Positions 43,718 to 52,630 are shown, counted from the stretch's first letter. The stretch: DNA of 64,000 nucleotides from an uncultured Erythrobacter sp. (GCF_947502395.1 NZ_CANMZM010000002.1:248001-312000), one strand, 5' to 3'. Notes: a model not told the origin generated them from the sequence alone. Numbers and translations: made by a program.

Positions 43718-45631
43718 TCATACTGCACTCTCGTTGGTCAGCAGAGGTTTGATGTTCAACGCGGCGAGCTGAGCCTCGGCAACCAGGCGAAATTCGGCAA
43801 AACCCTGTCGTGAAAGGCCAGTTGCGACGACTTCCACCGGTCGCGTTGCCCCCGGTGCACATTCTCGCGCCTGGACTTCTATTTGCGCATCATTCGAAAG
43901 GGCCTCGTTCAACAAACGAATGGCAACGCCCTCGGCGGCCAGCGCTCGCAAGGCTGGTTTGTAGACTTTGCCGATCGCAGTCAGGGGGAGCGCTTCAAGG
44001 ACCGTAACTTCCGCGGGTGCGGCGGGACGCTCGGAAACATGTTCGCGCGCATAATCGAGCAACTCGTCCTCGCTTACACTACTACCCGCGTTCAGCGTGA
44101 CGAATGCCTTGGGAATCTCTCCTGCATATCCGTCTGGCTGGCCAACTGCCGCGACCATGTTCACCGCGGGGTGGTGGGACAGCGCCTCCTCAATCAGACG
44201 GGGATCAATATTGTGTCCCGATCGAATAATCAGATCCTTGGCGCGGCCTTGTAGCCAGACGTATCCGTCGCCATCGACCCGTCCAAGGTCTCCGGTGTCG
44301 AGCCAGCCGTCTTCATCGACACGCTCATCACTGGTCGACTGCAGTTCACCGGTGGCGTAGGCGGTCGAAGAAACCACGTTGGGATCGCGCACCAGAATTT
44401 TGCCGACTTCACCATCTTTCACGTTTTGGTAGGGCCGGTGGTCAACATCGATCACAATCCGGGCTTCTTGGTAAGGGGCGAATGGACCGACAGAGCCGGG
44501 TCGCTTTTCACCTCCAACGGGGTTTCTGGCGCAGAACGTCGATGCCTCGGTCATTCCATAGGTCTCGACAATCTCCGCATCCACTTTTGCAGAAATGGCA
44601 TCGATCAAGGCCACCGGTAATGGCGCCGCTCCACTGACGATCTGTTTTAGGGACGAGATATCTCCATCGATCGGAATATCTTTCAATATCCCAACGACCG
44701 TTGGCACCACGGCGGCGCTTGTCACCTTATGCTTGGCAACGATTTTCCAGAAATCGCCCACCATGAAAGGATTGCGATAACCGTGTGGACCGCACAAAAG
44801 AATGGTCGCTCCAGCCGCAAGCGAGATCAGTGGCGTCGCGATCCCTGCGATCACATGATATGATGGCAACCCGGCAAGCGAAACATCGCCTGTTTCGTAG
44901 CCACTGCCCAACAAGCCCATGCAGGTGGTAGCGAGCTGATTGTAATGAGACATTGCAATCAGTTTCGGTGCAGATGTCGTGCCACCCGTGTGGAATGTGC
45001 TGGCAATGTGTCCCGGCTTGGGCGGCTTGATGTCGGTGAGAGAGTCAGCCGGCACCTCGGCGATCAGCTCAGCATAACCGATGGCACCTTCGTCTTGAGC
45101 ATCGAGCGTGATGATCGTGACATCCTGCGGGAGCACCTCCGCCACCGCCAAAGCCTTGTTATAGACATCGCTATCAATCGCAGAGCTTACCGTGATTATC
45201 ACCTTTACCCCGGCCATCTGCATGATGTTGCAAATGTGATCCTCAGACAAAAGCGGGTTGACCGGATTGGTTCGTCCAGCCGTGCTCGCCGCCAGCATAC
45301 AGACATATGTCTCCGGCAGGTTCGGCGCGAGAAAACCAACTGCATCATCTCTGCCAATCCCAAGTTTGCGAAATGCATTGGCCGCCTTGGTGACTTGAGC
45401 AAGCAGGTCCTTGAAGCTCAGGGTTTTGGGCTCATCATCGGCCAAACCATATTCGAGAAACTTCAGGAAGGGAGCCTCGCCCCATGTCTCGGCCGCGCTG
45501 CGGACAAGGTCATAGATCGACTGTTCCGCGATGCGTTCTTCAATCGGAACACACTCGAACCGGCGGATATCATCGATCGGGACAAGAGGAGCCTTGTCCT
45601 CTAGGGACATTTTGATGAGTGATTGCGCCAT
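43718..45631 (-). CDS. Acyl-CoA synthetase (AMP-dependent ligase)
   Basis: A 637-residue adenylate-forming enzyme. The P-loop is STFHTGGTTSAPKLI near residue 217, then AGLPSYHVIAG, YGMTEAS near 365, DTGDLGRVDGDGYV near 455, GRAKDLIIRSGHNIDP near 470 and the catalytic Lys in AIGKVYKPAL near 580. These support conversion of a carboxylic acid to its CoA ester. The protein carries about 50 residues beyond the usual C-terminus. ATG 45631 (MAQSLIKM) follows the nitroreductase stop by one nt, so the two genes form one operon. Substrate unknown. Confidence 0.87.
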   Translation of the reverse strand: MAQSLIKMSLEDKAPLVPIDDIRRFECVPIEERIAEQSIYDLVRSAAETWGEAPFLKFLEYGLADDEPKTLSFKDLLAQVTKAANAFRKLGIGRDDAVGFLAPNLPETYVCMLAASTAGRTNPVNPLLSEDHICNIMQMAGVKVIITVSSAIDSDVYNKALAVAEVLPQDVTIITLDAQDEGAIGYAELIAEVPADSLTDIKPPKPGHIASTFHTGGTTSAPKLIAMSHYNQLATTCMGLLGSGYETGDVSLAGLPSYHVIAGIATPLISLAAGATILLCGPHGYRNPFMVGDFWKIVAKHKVTSAAVVPTVVGILKDIPIDGDISSLKQIVSGAAPLPVALIDAISAKVDAEIVETYGMTEASTFCARNPVGGEKRPGSVGPFAPYQEARIVIDVDHRPYQNVKDGEVGKILVRDPNVVSSTAYATGELQSTSDERVDEDGWLDTGDLGRVDGDGYVWLQGRAKDLIIRSGHNIDPRLIEEALSHHPAVNMVAAVGQPDGYAGEIPKAFVTLNAGSSVSEDELLDYAREHVSERPAAPAEVTVLEALPLTAIGKVYKPALRALAAEGVAIRLLNEALSNDAQIEVQARECAPGATRPVEVVATGLSRQGFAEFRLVAEAQLAALNIKPLLTNESAV

Positions 45632-45632
45632 C

Positions 45633-46307
45633 TCAAAACCCCCGGAGACTTGCAAAGTTCTCAATAGGCTCGCGATCGGTCACCAGCGAGTTGATCGGCG
45701 CATCAGGGTCTGGGTAGCCCAGCGCCATGCCACAGTACAGAATCTGGTTTTCAGGCAATTCAAGGTAGCTTGAGGTTGTCTTGTACATTGCTGACCATGC
45801 TTCCTGAGCGCAGGTGGCAAGGCCTTTCTCATGTGCCAGGAGCATGATCGTCTGGATGAACATTCCCAGATGCGCCCATTGCGGTCGGTCGAAATCACGA
45901 TCGATACAAAAGAACAATCCGACAGGTGCGCCAAAGAGATCAAAGTTACGCGCAAACTGCATCATTCGCGCCATCTTGTTTTCTCGCTCAACACCGATCG
46001 TGGCGTACATGTCTTCGCCACATTTGAAGCGGCGCGCTTTGTAGGTCTCGCCCAGGTTGCTCGGGTAGAGTTCGTATTCGCTGCCTTCCCCGCGCTGGTT
46101 GGCTGCCAGGGATTTGCGAACCCTGCCAAGAAACTCCTGAAGTTTGTTTCCCGTCAACGCGTAGACGAACCAGGGCTGCAGATTGCTACCTGACGGGGAT
46201 CGGGATGCTGTTTGCAGCAATTCGACCAGCGTCGCTTTCTCAACCGGTTGATCGGTAAAGGAGCGGGTCGAACGCCGGTTGAGCACGCTTTCTGAAATTG
46301 AAGTCAT
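45633..46307 (-). CDS. Nitroreductase-family flavoprotein
   Basis: A 224-residue FMN-binding protein. SVLNRRSTRSFTDQPVEK near the N-terminus has the FMN-phosphate-binding Arg pair, SRSPSGSNLQPWFVYA the isoalloxazine loop, and LPENQILYCGMALGYPDPDA the conserved C-terminal GYP segment. Members reduce nitro groups, quinones or enones with NAD(P)H. The frame is open well upstream to 46460, but ATG 46307 gives the proper N-terminus and avoids overlap with the divergent lysR gene. It is first of a two-gene operon with the acyl-CoA synthetase. Confidence 0.85.
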   Translation of the reverse strand: MTSISESVLNRRSTRSFTDQPVEKATLVELLQTASRSPSGSNLQPWFVYALTGNKLQEFLGRVRKSLAANQRGEGSEYELYPSNLGETYKARRFKCGEDMYATIGVERENKMARMMQFARNFDLFGAPVGLFFCIDRDFDRPQWAHLGMFIQTIMLLAHEKGLATCAQEAWSAMYKTTSSYLELPENQILYCGMALGYPDPDAPINSLVTDREPIENFASLRGF

Positions 46308-46371
46308 AGTGGCCGCCGCTTGATTATGATTGACTGCATGCATCCTTGAATGGATGGCTTGTGATAAAAAC

Positions 46372-46386
46372 GGATAGTATGTATCC
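46372..46386. promoter_or_regulatory. Putative LysR-type operator
   Basis: GGATAGTATGTATCC is a dyad with 5-bp arms in the 88-bp divergent region between the nitroreductase and lysR genes. TGCATGCA occurs on both sides (46337-46344 and 46393-46400). Position and symmetry fit a LysR-family site controlling the divergent operon. Confidence 0.45.
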
Positions 46387-46395
46387 CTATAATGC

Positions 46396-47289
46396 ATGCA
46401 TGGTGATCGACTTCTACTGGCTGAAACTCTCATCACAGTGCTTGAGGTGGGTAGCTTCACTGACGCCGCCGCTAAACTCGGGGTGAGCCAATCTACCGTT
46501 AGTCGGCGGATTGCTGCGCTTGAGGCGAAACTGGGCGGAACCCCTCTGTTTCATCGGGGCACACGATGGATCGAACCGACTCAGGAAGCAGAGGCATTCG
46601 TTCGCGACATTCGCCTGATCATAGGGCAACTTGAAGCGGCCGAGGCCCGCATTCGTGACTTAGACGAGGAGCCTACCGGGAGGCTCAATGTGTCCCTGCC
46701 GCCCGCGCTTGGCCGTGCAAAGCTGGTTGCGCCCATTGCTCGGCTAGCCACGCGTCACTCAAGGCTGAGCGTCAAGATCGATCTCTCCGAAGATTATGTC
46801 GATCTTCGCGATGGCGCTATTGATCTGGCAGTCCGAATTCGACCGCTTGAGCAAACGGGAATTGCAGTCGAAAAAATTGGCGAGAGCCGGATCGGGATTT
46901 ATGCCTCACCAGACTATCTCAAGACCGCCCCAAAGCTCGCATCGGTAGATGATTTGAGCGATCACCTTATTATCGGGCTGACCTCATTTTTTGAAAGAGA
47001 TATGGCGGCGATGGCCCGCAAGCATAGGCGCGCCTATGCAGACATCCAACCCACCGTTTTGGTGAATGATTTTTCGGCCATTCGCGCACTGCTTCTCAAA
47101 GACTTAGGAGTTGGATTCCTTCCCGACTATGTCGCGCAGAACGATGTCGGCGACAATCGCCTAGTCAATTGCATTGGTGGGTTATCGATCCCCCCTATAG
47201 AGATCTTTGCACTCTATCCGCACGGATTGCGCCGGACAGCGCGGCTAGCCGCCGCAATGGAAGCGCTGCGGAACGCTACGACGAGGTGA
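46396..47289 (+). CDS. LysR-family transcriptional regulator
   Basis: A 297-residue regulator. The N-terminal winged HTH reads SFTDAAAKLGVSQSTVSRRI with residues A-x-x-L-x-x-S-Q-S-x-V-S-R as in LysR proteins, followed by a linker helix and a periplasmic-binding-like effector domain (~88-290). It is divergent from the nitroreductase/acyl-CoA synthetase operon, the classical arrangement for a LysR regulator and its target. ATG 46396 lies inside the repeated TGCATGCA element and lacks a strong ribosome binding site. Confidence 0.87.
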   Translation: MHGDRLLLAETLITVLEVGSFTDAAAKLGVSQSTVSRRIAALEAKLGGTPLFHRGTRWIEPTQEAEAFVRDIRLIIGQLEAAEARIRDLDEEPTGRLNVSLPPALGRAKLVAPIARLATRHSRLSVKIDLSEDYVDLRDGAIDLAVRIRPLEQTGIAVEKIGESRIGIYASPDYLKTAPKLASVDDLSDHLIIGLTSFFERDMAAMARKHRRAYADIQPTVLVNDFSAIRALLLKDLGVGFLPDYVAQNDVGDNRLVNCIGGLSIPPIEIFALYPHGLRRTARLAAAMEALRNATTR

Positions 47290-47354
47290 CACCGGTGTTC
47301 TGGCGGGTGCAGCGCCGTGGTCCTGCGATACCTTTGGCCGGCATGTGATTATTT

Positions 47355-47540
47355 GTGGACGAGAGCTCATCAAGATCGTGTTTCTCATCGTCCCATACGG
47401 CGAACTTCAGTCCGACGAATACGTTCATGCCCGTTGGCGCCTGGGCCTCAATCTCGCTCACGCTGGGCCTCGAAAGCACGCTCATAGGCTTCTACGGCGC
47501 CCCGCGCCGGTTCTATGTGACGGCCGAGTTCAACTTCTAG
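47355..47540 (+). pseudogene. Remnant of a TonB-dependent receptor C-terminus
   Basis: A 61-codon frame ends LIGFYGAPRRFYVTAEFNF then TAG. FYGxPRxFxVTxxxxF is the usual last-strand sequence of sphingomonad TonB-dependent receptors, including the terminal Phe. The rest of the receptor is absent; upstream is the lysR stop. It is therefore likely a leftover of a lost receptor gene. Evidence is one motif, so confidence is low. The rest of the ~400 bp between lysR and the FapF-like gene shows no gene. Confidence 0.4.
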
Positions 47541-47692
47541 ACGGAGGATCAAATCCAGCTTCGCCAGTTCGCGACTGAGCGGTTCCTAGATGCGGAGACG
47601 GCTCAGTCCATCGGCGCCCCTCGGCGGTCAGTTAAAGGCTAGTGCTGTGTGCTCGTTTGACTGGAAGAGACGGTGAATGGCCCAATCTCTCT

Positions 47693-49117
47693 TCAAAACC
47701 GAAAAGGAACCCTTGCACTTATTGTGAAATCCGGTGCGTCTGTTGTCATCCCGACACCCACACTAGTCAGGAGTGAGGCCCTCTCTGTCAAAGCGAAGGT
47801 CGCGCCGAGATTGAGGAGGCCCACAGTCGACCCGCTACCGATGACGTCGCTGAATTCCTCATCGACAAAACGCAGACGCGTCTCATCGCCAAAGCGGAGG
47901 GTAAAGCTGCTCGAGAGGCTCGACTTCTCATTCAGCGCAAAGGCGAGCCCTGCGCCAAACTGGATCGAATTGCCAATGTCCACACTGCCGGGCTGGTCTC
48001 CTTCGATTTCGTCGATATCGGAAAAGCTCATTGGGAAATTGTGGAAGTAGGTTACATTGCCAAACACAATCATTGGATCCAGCGTTTTGAGCGCTGAGGC
48101 TCCGATTGAAGCGGCCCAGACACCACTGCCAGTTGACAGCGAGGCTGGCACCTCGAGATTGCCCTCCGTGCCCACGACTTCGACTAGCTCAATTCCGAAC
48201 GGGTCCCTCCCCGTGGGAGGCTTCACCCTTGCATTGAGAACAACATCGGGTCTGCGCACGGTTTCCTGCAACAGGCGATAGCTCGCCCCAAAACTGATAT
48301 CACCCAGGCCGAATTCCTCAACGCGCGCGTCGGCTAAACCCGCGGCATTTCCTCCTGCTCCACCAGATTGAAACACCGATGAACGATAAATCAACGGTAC
48401 GCTGATATCAAACTGTAGCCGATCAGTAGGGGCAAAGCGGCCAGTGAAATCTGTCGTGATAATATCTGAGCTTTGCTCATCAACACTGATGCGCCCTAGG
48501 AAGATTGCATCAAGCGCGAGAAACCCGCTGAGATTGATACGCGCATCGTCGAAATGAGTGTAATTGACCCCGGTCTCAAAACTGAATCGCCGCCCGAAAT
48601 AGCCCTGTGTATCCTCAGTAATATCGGTGACCGATTGTGACGGTGCCGGCTCACGCCTGCGCCCGGGTTCCGCATCTTGTGGCGCATCTTCTTGGTCCTG
48701 CAACTCGGTATTGACGAAGTGCCGCGGGCCTCGTTGCAGTTCGATTTGATTGCCATGATAAACGGGGGCCATCACATTCGGCCCAAGGCCGCGACCTCTC
48801 ATAGCCGCCTGCTCGTCAGAGTTCAGGGGATGAGCGCCCGCCAAACCAGCAACTTTCTCGAGCCGCTCCAGTCGATCTTCGAGATCGGTTATGCGTTCCT
48901 GTGCCAGCACCTCTCGTGCGCGCAGGTCCGCGATCTCAGCTTCCATTGCGCTACTATCGGTTACTTCATCGTCCAGCGGGACTGCTTCATATCCGATATT
49001 TGGTGTGCCGGGCTGGGCAGGACTCGTCTCCTGCGCATGGGCCTCTGTATTTGCAATGAGTGGTAATGCGGTCGCAATCAAAAGCGCCACAGCACGCTGG
49101 TTTTTGATCTTCGACAT
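47693..49117 (-). CDS. FapF-like outer-membrane transporter (coiled coil plus beta-barrel)
   Basis: A 474-residue protein, last in the amyloid-type operon. A signal peptide (to about AHAQ, residue 28) is followed by a heptad coiled coil at ~57-89 (AMEAEIADLRAREVLAQERI, then TDLEDRLERLEK), a low-complexity linker and a C-terminal barrel from ~165 with alternating strands (LQFDISVPLIYRSSVF, FGLGDISFGASYRLL) ending in Phe. Pseudomonas FapF, which exports amyloid subunits, has the same order: signal, trimeric coiled coil, plug-like linker, barrel. The barrel also resembles the phenol_MetA_deg-type porins. Assignment rests on architecture and context. Confidence 0.65.
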   Translation of the reverse strand: MSKIKNQRAVALLIATALPLIANTEAHAQETSPAQPGTPNIGYEAVPLDDEVTDSSAMEAEIADLRAREVLAQERITDLEDRLERLEKVAGLAGAHPLNSDEQAAMRGRGLGPNVMAPVYHGNQIELQRGPRHFVNTELQDQEDAPQDAEPGRRREPAPSQSVTDITEDTQGYFGRRFSFETGVNYTHFDDARINLSGFLALDAIFLGRISVDEQSSDIITTDFTGRFAPTDRLQFDISVPLIYRSSVFQSGGAGGNAAGLADARVEEFGLGDISFGASYRLLQETVRRPDVVLNARVKPPTGRDPFGIELVEVVGTEGNLEVPASLSTGSGVWAASIGASALKTLDPMIVFGNVTYFHNFPMSFSDIDEIEGDQPGSVDIGNSIQFGAGLAFALNEKSSLSSSFTLRFGDETRLRFVDEEFSDVIGSGSTVGLLNLGATFALTERASLLTSVGVGMTTDAPDFTISARVPFRF

Positions 49118-49186
49118 TTGATTTCTCCCCTCCCGTCAATCAAATCCTTCTCAAACAGCGATCCGTCTCATTCGTTTTCTTGACCT

Positions 49187-49831
49187 TTAAGGATGCAGCA
49201 GGACCCACAAAGTGGCGACATCTGGGATGCCGCTCTGGTCCAATCTCGCCAATTGTTGAAAGCGGCTCAGGGCCTCGCGGAATTCCGGCGAGTCCTTTCC
49301 GTCGCGCTCGCCTGCAAACAGGCCTCGCCGCGCCAACTGGTTTTGCGCGCGACGAATGATCTTCTCATAGACGAGCACGCTCTTTTCACCCTGACGCAGT
49401 TCCACCAATTCGGATTCGCTCGCTAACCTGTGCGGCATCATCGACACGACAAGTCGCTGCGCGACCATCGCGAGACCGTCTTCGCGGGACTGCTTGCAAT
49501 GTTGATCAAGGATTAGCGCGAAGGCCTCAGCTGTGTGCCAGGGTGCCAGGTCGAATGTGTTGGGTTCATAGCGGTTGGCAGCCGTGAGATACCCTTCGAT
49601 GAAGCCGAGATATCGCGCGGCCCGCTGAGGGTTGTTCTCCCGGGCGTCAGAGTAGGCCGCGCAACTGGCCCGTCCCGCGCCCTCTACAGCGAACTGACGA
49701 TCGGCAGTTTCAGCCCGCACCATTGCTGTACCAAAGAGCAGGCAGAACGTGACGGTCGTCAGCATCAATCCAGCAACCCACAACCTGGTGCGATCATAGG
49801 CTTTTTGATTTACCCCGAGAAAATCCGTCAC
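49187..49831 (-). CDS. Peptidoglycan-binding-domain protein of the amyloid-type operon
   Basis: A 214-residue protein with one N-terminal hydrophobic segment (LWVAGLMLTTVTFCLLFGTA), probably a signal peptide ending near VRAET. A helical domain with three Cys-containing or charged helices (~45-130) precedes a C-terminal PG_binding_1-like module: IIRRAQNQLARRGLFAGERD, then FREALSRFQQLARLDQSG and a final TLWVLL. It could anchor the export system to the cell wall. It overlaps the upstream gene by ATGA. No such gene is part of the Pseudomonas fap operon as I know it. Confidence 0.65.
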   Translation of the reverse strand: MTDFLGVNQKAYDRTRLWVAGLMLTTVTFCLLFGTAMVRAETADRQFAVEGAGRASCAAYSDARENNPQRAARYLGFIEGYLTAANRYEPNTFDLAPWHTAEAFALILDQHCKQSREDGLAMVAQRLVVSMMPHRLASESELVELRQGEKSVLVYEKIIRRAQNQLARRGLFAGERDGKDSPEFREALSRFQQLARLDQSGIPDVATLWVLLHP

Positions 49832-50703
49832 ATCCCTCTCCCCTTCATTGCCGATAAAGCTGTTTGGACGTTATGTTGCTGAGCGCGACGCAGATCATCG
49901 ACCCCGATGGTGATCGCCATTTCATTGCGGATCGAATTTAGGCTGCTCTGGAGGAGAACGTGCTGGGCGGCCTGATTCATCTCGCCGCTTATCCCTTGTC
50001 GGACGGATTCGTTGCCCCGCGTCATCACGATGCCCAGCTGATCGCGGGCCACCTGAAAATCGATGATTTCGCCGCCATCGGTTACCAAAGACGCGCTGGA
50101 ATCGATCAACGAGACCTCCTCCATTGGGAGCGATTGAATCGATCCACTGGGGACTACAGATACATTTAATGTGTTGAGCACGTTGTTGTTTGACCCGGCG
50201 ATTTCCTGGGTCTGGACCAGGCCTTCGACACCTTCCAACCGACCGATGGAGAATGTTGAATTTACCGCATTTGATGCGAGGCCAGGACTGCTCTCCGCTT
50301 GCAGACCGCTCACATCCATGGTTGCATCACCGCAATCTGCACAGGTACGGTCCCAAGAGATCTGGATCATCGGTGAAGCGCCCTCCAGATTGCCCGCTCC
50401 ATTCGCGAAGTCGACATTGAACCGCAGCATAGCGAGGACCGTCACCCCATTGGCACTCTGCCAGCTCTGGAGAAGCTCGACCCCGAAAAAGTGAATATTG
50501 TCAGCCCGCACGAATTTCCCTCGCATTTCGGAAAGTTCATTGTCGGAGACCTCCCGGCCTAAGCCTTCAAGCCCGGTTGCGGGCGGACTGGCTGCGATGA
50601 GGCTCAAGGAGCAGACGCTCAACATCAGAGGACCTGCAAGTCTGTGCGTACGCCCCGGCATCGATCTGCCTGGACTGCAGTGATGAAGGTTGGCGTGTTC
50701 CAT
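49828..50703 (-). CDS. Secreted accessory protein of the amyloid-type operon (FapE-like candidate)
   Basis: A 291-residue exported protein, unknown family. The signal region is RLAGPLMLSVCSLSLIAASP after a basic N-terminus. Directly after it comes VSDNELSEMRGKFV, a short motif I associate with several secreted proteins in C39-peptidase-linked loci; its spacing to the N-terminus would suit a processing site. The rest is beta-rich with many Asn/Ser and a C-terminal helix NQAAQHVLLQSSLNSIRNEM. ATG 50703 has AGGAGAC eight nt upstream and lies 10 nt after the C39 gene stop; the frame is open to 50847. By operon place it may correspond to FapE. Confidence 0.5.
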   Translation of the reverse strand: MEHANLHHCSPGRSMPGRTHRLAGPLMLSVCSLSLIAASPPATGLEGLGREVSDNELSEMRGKFVRADNIHFFGVELLQSWQSANGVTVLAMLRFNVDFANGAGNLEGASPMIQISWDRTCADCGDATMDVSGLQAESSPGLASNAVNSTFSIGRLEGVEGLVQTQEIAGSNNNVLNTLNVSVVPSGSIQSLPMEEVSLIDSSASLVTDGGEIIDFQVARDQLGIVMTRGNESVRQGISGEMNQAAQHVLLQSSLNSIRNEMAITIGVDDLRRAQQHNVQTALSAMKGRGM

Positions 50704-50713
50704 TTTAAGTCTC

Positions 50714-51430
50714 CTAGAAGACGAAGCTGTAGGTGGGCCCAAAACCCTGGTCGTAGATCTCGGCGTTCGGGACTGGTGAGCGCAAGCTGTAGAGGCGTGC
50801 AGCGGAAAGGGGCGGTGGTGGGTTGAGAAGCGCGGTGTCTGGGTCAAAACCTTCCCCGACGATGACGAAGATCACGTTGTTCCAAGCATCCTCAAATCTA
50901 CGGCGCGACATTGTTCTGTTGCCAAGCGCGGGGTCGCCGATCTGGATGAAGTCCTCGCTGACCTTGCGAACGACTACGAAATGCTTGTAATTCTTGATAT
51001 CTATCAGAGCTATTCCCGGGACCTTCAGCCTTTGAAGGGCGTCGTACTCGACCTCATAGCCTTGCCCGGTCATTCCCACCGCAAGCACGTAATTCTTCAT
51101 GTCGAGCAGCGAGAAACCCTTTTCCCGGATCACATCAGGGTCCGCGATCTTGAGCATATTGACGAGCACTTGTTGTTCGCTGGTGTTCTTGTCGTAAGCG
51201 AAGTTGAAAATTGTCGCGAGCGCGGCCGCCCCGCAGCTGAAATCGGTCTGTTGGCGCACAAGATTGGTGAATTTGCGCATCCGCCAACTTGAGACAGTCT
51301 TGTAGACGGGTTGAGTGCGCAAGCCTTCCTGACCCACGGCAAAGGGCTGAATCCCTGCTGGCGCGGTTGCGCAGCCTGGCAGGTTGGCAAGGCACAAACA
51401 GCTTAAAGGAAGGGTGGTGAGCTTACGCAT
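50714..51430 (-). CDS. C39-type cysteine peptidase lipoprotein (FapD-like)
   Basis: A 238-residue protein with a lipoprotein signal (LPGC, Cys20) and one C39 peptidase domain. The catalytic residues are visible: Cys66 in QTDFSCGAAALAT, His150 in KNYKHFVVVR and Asp166 in IGDPALG. C39 peptidases cleave leader peptides, usually as part of ABC exporters; stand-alone periplasmic ones occur in Fap systems (FapD), where the enzyme is needed for subunit maturation or export. No ABC transporter is near. ATG 51430 has GAGG upstream; ATG 51445 is an alternative. Upstream is a strong hairpin separating it from the subunit gene. Confidence 0.8.
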   Translation of the reverse strand: MRKLTTLPLSCLCLANLPGCATAPAGIQPFAVGQEGLRTQPVYKTVSSWRMRKFTNLVRQQTDFSCGAAALATIFNFAYDKNTSEQQVLVNMLKIADPDVIREKGFSLLDMKNYVLAVGMTGQGYEVEYDALQRLKVPGIALIDIKNYKHFVVVRKVSEDFIQIGDPALGNRTMSRRRFEDAWNNVIFVIVGEGFDPDTALLNPPPPLSAARLYSLRSPVPNAEIYDQGFGPTYSFVF

Positions 51431-51457
51431 CTCGAACTGCCTCATACGGTGAAGGGG

Positions 51458-51494
51458 AGGACAGGGGACCGCTGTGATCGAGGTCCCCTGTCCT
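51458..51494 (-). other. Strong intercistronic hairpin after the FapC-like gene
   Basis: A perfect 13-bp inverted repeat (arm AGGACAGGGGACC, 51458-51470 with 51482-51494; 11-nt loop) lies between the major-subunit-like gene and the C39 peptidase gene. The minus-strand 3' side is CCCCTTCACC, without a U-tract. It probably protects the upstream mRNA from 3' decay or partly terminates transcription, giving more subunit than peptidase. Confidence 0.75.
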
Positions 51495-51528
51495 TGGACG
51501 GCCGTTTTATGAGCCGTCTCTGGGGGCT

Positions 51529-52608
51529 CTAAGAGCCGTCGCCACCACCGCCGGCACCGCCGCCGTTTCCGGCGCCAGCTTCACCGACCGCTGCGACCAG
51601 CGAGTTCATCTGCTGGTTGAAGTTACCGGCTGCGAGGTTCACACCAAGATTGCCCGAGCCGGTGTAAGTTCCGGCATTGATGATGTTCGTCTCATCCTGG
51701 ATGTTGGCGAAGTTGCCAACGCTCGCCTGGATGACACCAGCAGTTGCCTCAGCCATTGCCGCATCTGTCGCGACAGCAAGAACCAGAGCATTTTTCTGCA
51801 AGTTCATGTTGCCAGCAGCTGCATTCAAGCCAAGGTTGCCGTTGGCATTGATCGTAGCATCACCATCGAACACCGTGTTGCGGGTGCGGAAGTTGTTCTT
51901 GTCATCTTCCTCCAGCGTGTTCGGATCATCGTTGATGTTGTTGAGCGTGGTGAGTTGCAGCGCGGTAAGCGATGCCTCTGCCATGCCGCCAGTATCATCA
52001 TCGTCACCTTCGAAGTTCGAGACTGCGAGGGCAGCGATGTTCTCTTGGATATTGAAGTTACCTGCCGACAGGTTGATCCCGACATTGCCTTCAACATCGA
52101 CCGAGAAACCTGCGATCGTGTTAATCAGCGGCGCGAAGAAGCCAGCACGAATCTGCGGTTGGACTTCACCATCGACCAGCCCATCATTCGGATCCTGACC
52201 AGCTTCGCTGATACCTGGGCCGAAGATCGGATCGACAAAACCGTTTTCACCGTTGAGCTCATTCTCTTCGTTGAACCAGAGAGTGTTGCCTACCAGGGAC
52301 TGCTTGTTGTCGACCACGGCAACAGCCGCCGCATCGACGTTTATGTCGCCATTGAGATTGACGGTACCCGCAAGGGTCACATCCTTGGTGAAATCGATGT
52401 CGGTTTCAATCTCCGTTTCGATTTCGTTCTCGTAATGCACTTCCACAGTGCCTTCGAGACCAAGTTCTAGTCCGGGATCTGGCCGCTCTTCGAGTGAGTC
52501 TCCAATTTCGTCAACGAGATCTGCCACGATATCCTGTGCAAGAACGGATGTCGGTGCGAAGGCTACGGCTGCTGCCGCTACTCCCGTCAGGAGCACATGT
52601 TTACGCAT
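51529..52608 (-). CDS. FapC-like amyloid subunit candidate with three Asn/Gln repeats
   Basis: A 359-residue secreted protein (signal peptide to about VLAQ, residue 25). Three repeats of pattern GNxGxNxxAGNxNxQxN, followed by six to eight small or hydrophobic residues, lie at 174-196, 257-279 and 319-341. They are separated by long Asn/Asp-rich linkers of about 60 and 40 residues, as in FapC. The N-terminal section is acidic and the C-terminus is a Gly-rich tail (EAGAGNGGGAGGGGDGS). There are no Cys residues. It has the best ribosome binding site in the operon (GGAGAAAGACA). It is probably the main fibre subunit; FapC usually ends in Cys-x-x-Cys, which is missing here. Confidence 0.65.
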   Translation of the reverse strand: MRKHVLLTGVAAAAVAFAPTSVLAQDIVADLVDEIGDSLEERPDPGLELGLEGTVEVHYENEIETEIETDIDFTKDVTLAGTVNLNGDINVDAAAVAVVDNKQSLVGNTLWFNEENELNGENGFVDPIFGPGISEAGQDPNDGLVDGEVQPQIRAGFFAPLINTIAGFSVDVEGNVGINLSAGNFNIQENIAALAVSNFEGDDDDTGGMAEASLTALQLTTLNNINDDPNTLEEDDKNNFRTRNTVFDGDATINANGNLGLNAAAGNMNLQKNALVLAVATDAAMAEATAGVIQASVGNFANIQDETNIINAGTYTGSGNLGVNLAAGNFNQQMNSLVAAVGEAGAGNGGGAGGGGDGS

Positions 52609-52630
52609 TGTCTTTCTCCTTCATAGTGCT

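Noticed and set aside
47276..47485. Minus-strand frame with FVGLKFAVWDDEKHDL
   Set aside because: Lies opposite the receptor remnant, has no ribosome binding site and overlaps the lysR end; no support as a gene.
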